From Xanthomonas bromi (lineage in GTDB: Bacteria > Pseudomonadota > Gammaproteobacteria > Xanthomonadales > Xanthomonadaceae): a DNA stretch of 64,000 bases. Every line of letters starts with the position of its first letter. Position 1 is the stretch's first letter. Below are positions 57,272-64,000 of the stretch, one piece after another. Location: positions 1 to 64,000 of the forward strand of contig NZ_FLTX01000053.1 of NCBI RefSeq assembly GCF_900092025.1. Direction: 5' to 3'. The notes under the pieces were generated by a model. It saw only the letters and a list, made by a program, of their open reading frames with translations. It ran no database searches and had not been told where the DNA came from. The translations under genes were made by a program, and so were the position numbers.

Positions 57272-58495
57272 TTACGCCGCAGCCGGCACGGCGGTCGCCG
57301 CCTGCAACATGCCGCGACAGCCGGACCACAAGGCCACCGCCAGCAACGCAATCGCGCCCAACACCAAAAACGCAACGCGGTAACCGAAGGCATGCGCCAG
57401 CCAACCACCGAACGCCGGGCTCAGCGACGCTCCGATGCCCTGCACCGTCATCACCGCACCCTGGCCGACATTCACGCGCCCGGTGCCTTGCAACAACCGC
57501 GCGACCAGTGCCGGCACCACCACGCTTTGCAGGCCTGCGCCGAGCCCATCGAGGATCTGTACTGGAAACACACCCCAGCCATGGATCACCGATGCCGCCA
57601 CCAGCGCGCGCAATGGCAGGGCCATGAACGCCACCAGCAATACCCACCAATGCCCATGGACGCGGATCCAGCGCATCGCCAGGAGCGCGACCACGACCAT
57701 CGTGGCCTGTGCCACCACGATGGTCGTGGCGGTCAACGCACTTGGGTCGCCCGCATGCGCCGCCACGATCGCCATGCCGTAGAGCGGCAGCATCGCCGCA
57801 TTGCCCAGATGGAACAGCCCCAGCGTGACCGCCAGCAGCGCCAGCGGGCGGCAGGTCAGCAGCACGCGCCAGCCACTGAGCGTATCGCCACTGTTGTTGG
57901 TTGCCAGACCGCGTGCTGCCCGGTGGTCGATGGCCGCGGCCGGAATCGCCAGCACGGCCACCAGCGCCAGCGCGCCGAAGAATGCGGTGAGCAAAAACAC
58001 CGCAGAAAACCCGTAGTGCCATCCCAACCAGCCGGCCAGCACCGCCGCCAGCACGTTGCCGGCATGGTTGGCTACCTGGTTGCGCGCCAGTTGATGGTCG
58101 AAGCCGCGCGCGTGCACCAACCCCAAGGTGATCCCGGTCAAGGCCGGGCCGATGCCGGCGGCCGCCAACGCCGAGGCGATCTGCGCGGCAACCACGCCGG
58201 AGGAGGTGGGCTGCAGCCAGATCAACGCGGTGGCAAGCAGGATCGCCAGGCAACCGATCGCCACCACGGCGCGTTTGCGCCGGGTGGCATCGACCAGCGC
58301 GCCGGCCGGCGTGGTGGCAAGCATGCCGGCAATGCCGCCCACGCTCATCACCGTGCCGATCGCCGCCACCGACCAGCCTTTGGATTGCAGAAATACGCTG
58401 AGGAATGGACCTAGCCCGTCCTGCACATCGGCCACGCTGAAGTGCAGTGCTTCCAGCGCGCGGGTACCGCGTGGCCTGGCCTTGGTCATCGGCAT
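57272..58495 (-). CDS. MFS transporter
   Basis: This 407-residue protein has about 12 transmembrane helices with the MFS loop motif between helices 2 and 3 (GALVDATRRKR). It begins with a soluble stretch and then LHFSVADVQDGLGPFLSVF. Substrate unknown; efflux is the usual role. ATG 58495 has GGAG upstream; an ATG six bases later is also possible. Confidence 0.83.
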   Translation of the reverse strand: MPMTKARPRGTRALEALHFSVADVQDGLGPFLSVFLQSKGWSVAAIGTVMSVGGIAGMLATTPAGALVDATRRKRAVVAIGCLAILLATALIWLQPTSSGVVAAQIASALAAAGIGPALTGITLGLVHARGFDHQLARNQVANHAGNVLAAVLAGWLGWHYGFSAVFLLTAFFGALALVAVLAIPAAAIDHRAARGLATNNSGDTLSGWRVLLTCRPLALLAVTLGLFHLGNAAMLPLYGMAIVAAHAGDPSALTATTIVVAQATMVVVALLAMRWIRVHGHWWVLLVAFMALPLRALVAASVIHGWGVFPVQILDGLGAGLQSVVVPALVARLLQGTGRVNVGQGAVMTVQGIGASLSPAFGGWLAHAFGYRVAFLVLGAIALLAVALWSGCRGMLQAATAVPAAA

Positions 58496-58599
58496 GGCAA
58501 TGCTCCGCTGCCAGTTGCAACGCCAGCGCGCACCTCGGCGCACGTGGCAAACCAGAGGCCGAGCATCTCAACCGCGCGCGGTGGCCGCATGTCCGGCTC

Positions 58600-59217
58600 C
58601 TAGTGTTTGGGCTTGGGCTTGGGTTTGTGCGCGGGACCGTGCGGCGGATGCTCGATCTGCTTCAGCGTCGCCGCCTTGCCGCCCAAGGCATGGGCATGGA
58701 TCAGCACACCGTGCGGCGTGGCCTTGGTATCGCCTTCGGCCACCAGCGGCTTGCCGACTACCAGCAGTTTGGCGAAATCGCCACCGGCATGCGGCGGGAA
58801 CCGCACCGTCACCGCATCGTCCAGCAGCACGCCATGCACCTGCCCGTGCGGACCGTGCAGCAGCCGGGTGATGGTGCCACTGTGCTGGGTCACTTCCGGC
58901 TTGGGCGGTTTGCCGGGCGGCTTGGGTTTGGGCTTGGCGTGCGGCCCATGCGGGCCCTCATCGAGAATGCGCTTGCCGCCTTCCGGATCGATCGCCAGCG
59001 CCACCAGCATGTCCACGTCGCGTGGCTTGAGGCCACGCACGGTGAGCGCGCTGCCAGGCTTGAGCGCCTTCAGCAGCACAGCCGACAGGTGCGGCGGCGT
59101 ATGCACTTCGGTGCCATCGGTAAGCAGCAGACCATCGATATCGGCCTTGGGATTGAGCAGGAAACGGGCCAGGGTGCCGCGGGTAGCGGGAAGGAAATCA
59201 GGGTCGACCCAATACAT
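58600..59217 (-). CDS. Duplicated-domain protein, second of a tandem pair
   Basis: This 205-residue protein contains two similar modules: GTLARFLLNPKADIDGLLLTDG then PPHLS, and GTITRLLHGPHGQVHGVLLDD then FPPHAG. They are separated by a His/Lys/Pro-rich linker, and the C-terminus is a Lys/Pro/His tail. No signal peptide is obvious. The modules look like small beta-barrels (OB-like). It is paralogous to the next gene upstream. The His-rich tail could bind metal. A terminator-like hairpin precedes it. Start is ATG 59217 with GGAG. Confidence 0.78.
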   Translation of the reverse strand: MYWVDPDFLPATRGTLARFLLNPKADIDGLLLTDGTEVHTPPHLSAVLLKALKPGSALTVRGLKPRDVDMLVALAIDPEGGKRILDEGPHGPHAKPKPKPPGKPPKPEVTQHSGTITRLLHGPHGQVHGVLLDDAVTVRFPPHAGGDFAKLLVVGKPLVAEGDTKATPHGVLIHAHALGGKAATLKQIEHPPHGPAHKPKPKPKH

Positions 59218-59235
59218 GGTGTTACTCCGAAAAAG

Positions 59236-59252
59236 GACCGGCACTGCCGGTC
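59236..59252 (-). terminator. Attenuator-like hairpin between the tandem genes
   Basis: GACCGGCACTGCCGGTC is a perfect palindrome around one base, and on the minus strand it is followed by CTTTTTC. It lies just before the ribosome site of the second tandem gene, so it could limit read-through into it. Confidence 0.6.
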
Positions 59253-59255
59253 AAG

Positions 59256-59285
59256 CCGCTGGCCACGCGGGGGCGTGGCCAGCGG
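59256..59285 (-). other. Strong intergenic hairpin
   Basis: A 13-base stem (CCGCTGGCCACGC with GCGTGGCCAGCGG) encloses GGGG. It follows the stop of the first tandem gene and precedes the attenuator-like hairpin. It could protect the upstream mRNA's 3' end. Confidence 0.55.
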
Positions 59286-59320
59286 AGGAAACCAACGAAC
59301 AAGACACGTGCAAGTGCGAC

Positions 59321-60070
59321 TTAACGACCGGCCGGCGGGACCGGAGCGCCCGGCGGCGGCGGCAGCGGGCCATCCGGACGCGGGGCGGTGAACAGCGTAC
59401 GCAGCGAGGTGCGGTCGCGCCCCAGCTGGGTGGCCTCGATCGCACGGCCGTCCGGAGTGGCCACGCCGAAGCCGCTAGCGCTCAGCGGGGCGCCCACGCG
59501 GAGCAGATCGGCGAACTGCAGCGCCAGATGCGGCGGCATCCGCACCACCGTGCCATCGCTGACCAACGCACCATTGACCTCGCCGGCAGGCCCATAGACC
59601 AGGCGCCGGATCGTGCCATCGGACTGCAGCGGGGTCAGCTGACCGGGGGTCGGCGGGGGCGGCGGCGCCGCGCCGAAGGTGGGCGGGCGATCGACCACCT
59701 CGCGGCCGCTACGGCCGGAGCGGATCGAACTGACCTGCAGCACCGGCAGATTGCCCAGACGGAAGCCCTGCACAACCACGTTGTCGCCGGCACGCACCGC
59801 CGCCCTTACCTCGGTGGACAGATGCGGGGGAAATCCAACCTGGGTGCCGTCGCGCAGCCACAGGCCGTCGACGTCGCCATTGGGATTGAGCATGAAGCGC
59901 TCGACGGTACCGCTCACGCTCACCGGGGTGGCGGCGACGGGGGGCGGCGGGGCCGGCGGGCCGCCGATCGGACCATTGGGCGCCGGCGGCGGCGGCGGGG
60001 CGGCGACTTGGGCGGCGGCGGCGCCGATGGTGCAAGCCAGGGCAATTGCAAGAACGGTCTGACGCATCAT
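59321..60070 (-). CDS. Exported duplicated-domain protein under sigma-54 control
   Basis: This 249-residue protein has a signal peptide (cleavage near residue 20, GAAAAQ), a Pro-rich stretch and two similar modules: GTVERFMLNPNGDVDGLWLRDG then FPPHLS, and GTIRRLVYGPAGEVNGALVSDG then MPPHLA. A Pro-rich C-terminus follows. Sequence shows the same fold as its paralogue downstream. Function unknown; the modules may bind a periplasmic or surface ligand. It has GGAG before ATG 60070 and a sigma-54 promoter. Confidence 0.82.
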   Translation of the reverse strand: MMRQTVLAIALACTIGAAAAQVAAPPPPPAPNGPIGGPPAPPPPVAATPVSVSGTVERFMLNPNGDVDGLWLRDGTQVGFPPHLSTEVRAAVRAGDNVVVQGFRLGNLPVLQVSSIRSGRSGREVVDRPPTFGAAPPPPPTPGQLTPLQSDGTIRRLVYGPAGEVNGALVSDGTVVRMPPHLALQFADLLRVGAPLSASGFGVATPDGRAIEATQLGRDRTSLRTLFTAPRPDGPLPPPPGAPVPPAGR

Positions 60071-60117
60071 GGGGATGTCTCCAGCGCGGCGGGAAGGGGC
60101 CGCGTACCAGAGACAAA

Positions 60118-60132
60118 GCAGTAATCGTGCCA
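60118..60132 (-). promoter_or_regulatory. Sigma-54 promoter (-24/-12)
   Basis: On the minus strand TGGCACGATTACTGC gives GG at -24 and GC at -12 with exactly ten bases between, matching TGGCACG-N4-YTGC. It is 48 bases upstream of the first tandem gene, so it needs an NtrC-type activator; one is encoded just upstream. Confidence 0.85.
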
Positions 60133-60177
60133 ATCTCTAAGTAATTGTTTTAATGGAATTTTCATAGCCGATTGTCG

Positions 60178-60202
60178 GGATGAAGGCGTCTGCATTTCAT
60201 CC
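60178..60202. promoter_or_regulatory. Candidate enhancer site for the NtrC-type regulator
   Basis: GGATGAA and TTCATCC form a 7-base inverted repeat with an 11-base spacer, 46 bases or more upstream of the sigma-54 promoter. It is a suitable upstream activator sequence. Assignment is inference. Confidence 0.5.
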
Positions 60203-60206
60203 ACCT

Positions 60207-60223
60207 TGTCCGCTTTGGGGACA
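60207..60223. promoter_or_regulatory. Second candidate enhancer palindrome
   Basis: TGTCC and GGACA arms with a 7-base spacer lie next to the first palindrome, upstream of the promoter. Confidence 0.35.
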
Positions 60224-60260
60224 CCTGCACCGGTTTCTGCAGTCGATGCGTGCGCGATCG

Positions 60261-61607
60261 TCACAGGCCGTATTCCTCCAGCTTGCGATAGAGCAGTTGC
60301 CGGTGGATCCCAAGCCGACGCGCGGCCTCGGCGCGATTGCCCTGGCTCTGTTCCAGGGCGGACTGGATCATCTGTTTTTCCAGCCGCGCCACCGCTTCGG
60401 GCAGTGTCCCGGTCAACTCGGACGCCACCGCGGACGGCGACTCGCTGGTCTCGGCCAGCGCCTCGTCCAGATCCGCGGCATCGATGCTGGCACCCCGCAC
60501 CAGCACCTGACTGCGTTGCATGACGTTGCGCAACTCGCGCACGTTGCCAGGCCAGCGGTGCGCGAGCAGGCGGTCCTGCGCAGCCGGCGACAAACCTTGC
60601 GCATGCGCTGCATTGGTGCTCAGGAAGTGCTGCGCCAGCAGCAGGATGTCCTGGCCGCGCTCACGTAATGGCGGCAATTCGATCGGCACCACATTGAGCC
60701 GGTAACGCAGATCGCTGCGAAAGCGCCCGTCGACCACGCAGGCGGCCAGGTCGCGGTGGGTGGCGGCCAGCACCCGCACATCCACCTTCTGCGGGCCGCT
60801 GCCACCCAAGGGCGTCACCTCGCCTTCCTGCAGAAAGCGCAGCAGCTTGGCTTGCATCGGCAACGGCATATCGCCGATTTCATCCAGAAACAGCGTGCCG
60901 CCATCGGCTTCGCGAATCAGACCAAGCCGGTCGCCGCTGGCACCGGAAAACGCGCCCTTGCGGTGGCCGAACAGCTCGCTCTCCATCAACTCCAGCGGAA
61001 TGGCCGCACAGTTGACCGCAACGAACGGCGCGCTCGCACGCGGACTGGCGCGATGCAGCGCACGTGCGGCCAACTCCTTGCCGGTGCCGGTTTCCCCGGT
61101 GATCAGCACCGGGAGATCCGACGCCGCCGCCAGCCCGATGCGCTTGTGCACCGTGCGCATGGCCGGGCTGTGTCCGACCAACGCATCGTCGTCCTCGACC
61201 GGCGCGTCTGCCCCGCCGGCCTGCACGGCGGCCTCGTCGGCGCGACTCAGCAGCGCGCGCTGCACCACCTCGACGATGTCGGCGCGGCCCACCGGCTTGA
61301 CCAGATGATCGAAGGCGCCGAGCGTCATCGCCTCGATGGTGTTGCCGCTGGACACATGCGCGGTCAGCATCACCAGCGGCACCTGACGCGCCTGCGCATC
61401 GTCCAGGCGCGCACGCAGCACTGCGATGCCATCCATGCCGGGCATGCGGAAATCCACGAACGCCATGTCGATCCCGCCTTCGCTCAACCGAGCGAGTCCG
61501 TCCGGCCCGTTGTTGGCCGCAACCACCGTGTGCCCGAGCGAGCGCAAGGTGGCCTGCAAGGTCGTGCGAAACGCCGCATCGTCGTCGATGATCAGGATGC
61601 GCGCCAT
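60261..61607 (-). CDS. NtrC-family sigma-54-dependent response regulator
   Basis: This 448-residue protein has a receiver domain (phospho-Asp about 52 in FVDFRMPGMDG), an AAA+ domain with Walker A GETGTGKE, GAFSGA (Ser in place of Thr in the GAFTGA loop that contacts sigma-54) and Walker B TLFLDEIGDMP. A Fis-type HTH is at the C-terminus (NRAEAARRLGIHRQLLYRKL). It activates sigma-54 promoters when phosphorylated by the adjacent kinase, whose gene overlaps it by 16 bases. The GAFSGA variant is unusual but present in functional regulators. Confidence 0.92.
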   Translation of the reverse strand: MARILIIDDDAAFRTTLQATLRSLGHTVVAANNGPDGLARLSEGGIDMAFVDFRMPGMDGIAVLRARLDDAQARQVPLVMLTAHVSSGNTIEAMTLGAFDHLVKPVGRADIVEVVQRALLSRADEAAVQAGGADAPVEDDDALVGHSPAMRTVHKRIGLAAASDLPVLITGETGTGKELAARALHRASPRASAPFVAVNCAAIPLELMESELFGHRKGAFSGASGDRLGLIREADGGTLFLDEIGDMPLPMQAKLLRFLQEGEVTPLGGSGPQKVDVRVLAATHRDLAACVVDGRFRSDLRYRLNVVPIELPPLRERGQDILLLAQHFLSTNAAHAQGLSPAAQDRLLAHRWPGNVRELRNVMQRSQVLVRGASIDAADLDEALAETSESPSAVASELTGTLPEAVARLEKQMIQSALEQSQGNRAEAARRLGIHRQLLYRKLEEYGL

Positions 61608-63034
61608 GGCACCTCCAGAATGAAATGGGTCAGCCCGTCGGCATGCGCGTAGCGCGCTTGACCACCGTGTGCGCGCGCGATCTCGCGCACCAGCGCCAGC
61701 CCCAGGCCATTACCGTCAGTGCGGCCACTGACAAACGGTTCGAACAGGTGCGCAGCGATCGGTTCGGGGATTGCCGCGCCGCGGTTGGAGACCTGCAGTT
61801 GCAGCGTGCCCTCCACATCGGCCGCGCGTAGCGTGACCTCGCTGCCTGGATCGGCATGCTGCACGGCATTGCGCAACAGGTTGTGCACCGCACGCCCCAG
61901 TTGTTGCGGATCCAGGGTCCAGCACAACGGCGCAGCCGGCAGCAGCAAGCGGGGCGGCGGCGTGTCCGGCGACGCCGGGCTCGGCTCCAGCAGCGTCGCC
62001 AGCCAGTCCTGCACGACCACGGTCTCCAGTTGCAGGCGGATCGGCTGCACCATGCCGAGCAGGCTCTCGACCACGCCATCCAGGCGACGGATCTGCCCCA
62101 GCATCAACTCGCCATGCGCCGCATCGTCCGGCGTCGCATCACGGCGCGCGATCTCGTTTTCCAGCGCCAAGCGCATCGTGGCGATCGGGTTGCGGATTTC
62201 ATGCGCCACGGTGGCCGTCATGCGCCCGAGTGCAGCAAGCCGCTCGTGTCGCGATAGCTCGTCGGCCAGACGGCGTGTCTGCGCCAGCGCCTGCGCGTTG
62301 CGCTGCGCATAGTCGTTGACCGCCGCGCCCAGCCGATCCAGTTCCGGCGTCCCGGTCGGCGGGATATGCGGGGTCTCGGTGTCGGCGGCCAGCGCCTGCT
62401 GGATGCGGTGCAGGCGCTGGCTCCAGCGCCGCACCAGCACGCCCAGCGCAATCGCCGACATCGCCACCATCGCGAAGATCAACAGCATGCCGACAACCAG
62501 CGGCCGCCAGGCATCGGCCTTGCTGGCCGGCACCCGCGTCATCGTCCATGCCGCGCTGTTGGAGGCCAGCGGGCAGGCGCTGATCAGCAGCACCTCGCGG
62601 CGGCCGGTGCGACGGTACTGCGCGGCTTTCTTCTCGCTCACGCTCTGTCGCGCCGTACTGACGATATTGATCCATTCTGCGGCCGGAATATCGGTCTTGT
62701 GGTCGCTCCCGTCGTAGGTCGGGTACGCGTATGCAACGAAGCCCTTGTGCAGATCCCAGACCCCACCTTCGACCCCTGGCGCATCGGCCAGCACCAGGTG
62801 CACCACCACCGCTGCCAGGCCCACGCCATCGTCGCCGGTACGCGCCGCCTCGCTTGCCCCGGCATAGCGTTGCACGATGCGCGCACACTGACCGCTCAAT
62901 TGCTGCCGCGCCTCCTCCAGCCGCACGCCTTGGGTCTGCTGGTACAAGCCATACAACATGGTGGCGACGCCCAAGCAGGCGGCGACGATCACCATCCAGA
63001 TCAGCAACAGTTGCCGTAGCAGCGAACGGGGCAT
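61592..63034 (-). CDS. Sensor histidine kinase partner of the NtrC-type regulator
   Basis: This 480-residue kinase has an N-terminal transmembrane helix (about 12-33), a periplasmic sensing region (about 35-165), a second helix (about 180-203), a HAMP-like stretch, the phospho-His motif HEIRNPIATMR, and a C-terminal ATPase domain with N box (NLLRNAVQHA) and G boxes (DGNGLGLALV). It shares the operon with the regulator. ATG 63034 is preferred because it leads directly into helix 1. Confidence 0.88.
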   Translation of the reverse strand: MPRSLLRQLLLIWMVIVAACLGVATMLYGLYQQTQGVRLEEARQQLSGQCARIVQRYAGASEAARTGDDGVGLAAVVVHLVLADAPGVEGGVWDLHKGFVAYAYPTYDGSDHKTDIPAAEWINIVSTARQSVSEKKAAQYRRTGRREVLLISACPLASNSAAWTMTRVPASKADAWRPLVVGMLLIFAMVAMSAIALGVLVRRWSQRLHRIQQALAADTETPHIPPTGTPELDRLGAAVNDYAQRNAQALAQTRRLADELSRHERLAALGRMTATVAHEIRNPIATMRLALENEIARRDATPDDAAHGELMLGQIRRLDGVVESLLGMVQPIRLQLETVVVQDWLATLLEPSPASPDTPPPRLLLPAAPLCWTLDPQQLGRAVHNLLRNAVQHADPGSEVTLRAADVEGTLQLQVSNRGAAIPEPIAAHLFEPFVSGRTDGNGLGLALVREIARAHGGQARYAHADGLTHFILEVPWRAS

Positions 63035-63227
63035 GGGCGAAGCGGCCTGAAGAGATGAACCAGTGTGCGTGAGTGCAACTGAATTAGAGCGGCTCACAAA
63101 AACGTCGCGAGCGTTCATCAAGTGTGTGCGGGCGGCGACAGGAATCGGCGTGTGCAAGTGGCACATGCCGATTCCGAGCACCGACCGCGCCTGCCTGGCG
63201 GATGCGCAATCGTTTTGTTCGATGCGC

Positions 63228-64000
63228 CTAACGCAGGTTGGTCTTGACCAGCTCGATCACCTGATCTCCACGCCCGCTCATCACTGCCTTGAGCAAATAC
63301 AGGCCCATGCCCTTGGCCTGTTCGAGCTTGATCGCCGGCGGCACGGCCAGTTCCTGCGTGGCGATGCGCACATCCACCAGCGCCGGGCCCGAATGCGCAA
63401 AGGCTTGCCGCAACGCACGTTCCAGCTGCGAAGACGTATCGACGCGAATTCCGAGGATGCCCATCGCAGTGCTCATCGCCGCAAAGTCCGGGTTGCGCAG
63501 CTCGGTACCGGTCTCCAGGTAACCGGCGGCCTTCATCTCCATCGCCACGAAACCCAGCGATGCATTGTTGAACACCACTACCTTCACCGGCAGATTCAAC
63601 TGCGCCAGCGAAATGAAATCGCCCATCAGCATCGCAAAGCCGCCATCGCCCGACAGCGAGATCACCTGCCGTCCCGGGAATGCCGCTTGCGCGCCGAGTG
63701 CCTGCGGCATCGCGTTGGCCATCGAGCCGTGATTGAACGAGCCCAACAGACGGCGCTTGCCGTTCATGCGCAAGTAGCGTGCGGCCCAGACCGTGGGCGT
63801 GCCGACATCGCAGGTGAACACCGCATCCTGATCGGCAATCTGGCTGATCAGTCGGGTCACGAATTGCGGGTGCAACGGCTCGCCCGGGTCTGCCGGCACC
63901 GCCAGATCGTCCAGCCCTTCGCGCGCCTTGCGGTAGTGCGCCAGCGACTTCTCGAGAAAGCCGCGGTCTTCGCGGCGTTGCAGCTGCGGCAGCAGTGCGG
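63228..64000 (-). CDS. Pyruvate dehydrogenase/oxidase, ThDP-dependent (PoxB-like), partial
   Basis: The C-terminal 257 residues are in the window; the gene runs off the right edge. It has a ThDP-binding core with [12 protein letters not shown] and [12 protein letters not shown], and a C-terminal membrane-binding-like tail. It fits ubiquinone-dependent pyruvate dehydrogenase (PoxB), which oxidises pyruvate to acetate. Acetolactate synthase is an alternative within the same superfamily. Confidence 0.8.
   Translation of the reverse strand, partial: ALLPQLQRREDRGFLEKSLAHYRKAREGLDDLAVPADPGEPLHPQFVTRLISQIADQDAVFTCDVGTPTVWAARYLRMNGKRRLLGSFNHGSMANAMPQALGAQAAFPGRQVISLSGDGGFAMLMGDFISLAQLNLPVKVVVFNNASLGFVAMEMKAAGYLETGTELRNPDFAAMSTAMGILGIRVDTSSQLERALRQAFAHSGPALVDVRIATQELAVPPAIKLEQAKGMGLYLLKAVMSGRGDQVIELVKTNLR

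Overview
The window is high-GC DNA that reads as a plant-associated Xanthomonas chromosome. The evidence is the gene content (Xop-type effector genes with PIP-box promoters, an oleABCD cluster, glyoxylate-shunt genes beside a LysR regulator) and close protein-level resemblance to genes I know from that genus. No rRNA, tRNA, CRISPR array, insertion sequence or prophage was seen. Species is not assigned.

Layout. 1-6.3 kb: zapE, an alpha/beta hydrolase, an EamA transporter, the type III effector gene xopR with a textbook PIP box, then a divergent pair (CobW-type metallochaperone GTPase and MerC protein) around a Zur-like palindrome. 6.6-12.5 kb: secreted nuclease, cytochrome c5, and a four-gene iron-type cassette (DUF4198, DUF3649, PepSY membrane protein, DUF3325) behind a Fur-like palindrome. 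12.5-13.4 kb: a RES/Xre toxin-antitoxin pair whose toxin is frameshifted. 13.5-19.3 kb: TetR regulator and leucine/isovalerate catabolism genes (liuA, liuB, liuD). 19.4-21.4 kb: S9 peptidase lipoprotein. 21.7-27 kb: a candidate RiPP (modified-peptide) locus made of a SagB-like dehydrogenase, a nitrile-hydratase-like leader peptide and a class III cyclase-TPR protein, with a cyclic-nucleotide-binding GGDEF protein in the same operon. 27.3-31.4 kb: aceA, aceB and a divergent LysR gene.

31.8-36.2 kb: TetR/metallo-beta-lactamase-fold pair, then a 729-residue probable type III effector with an imperfect PIP box. 36.3-43.4 kb: dipeptidyl carboxypeptidase, a frameshifted isoaspartyl peptidase, acyltransferase, ArfB, DUF2059 protein, a pseudouridine synthase and a periplasmic thioredoxin-like protein. 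43.7-47.7 kb: ubiJ-ubiB, ddlA and a decayed GNAT gene. 48-55.2 kb: the olefinic hydrocarbon genes oleD, oleC, oleB and oleA, interrupted by a YkgJ-type gene and a Fic AMPylase. 55.3-59.2 kb: DUF4156 lipoprotein, an exported three-repeat protein, trmL and an MFS transporter. 58.6-63 kb: two tandem duplicated-domain proteins, the first behind a sigma-54 promoter with candidate enhancer palindromes, next to an NtrC-type regulator and its sensor kinase. The right edge cuts a poxB-like gene.

The two most interesting items are the putative peptide-modification locus (21.7-27 kb) and the sigma-54-controlled twin-repeat protein locus (58.6-63 kb). Three genes are broken by frameshifts or stops, two of them by one base, so either recent gene decay or residual sequencing error should be kept in mind. 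Family names and model names come from memory; no search was run.
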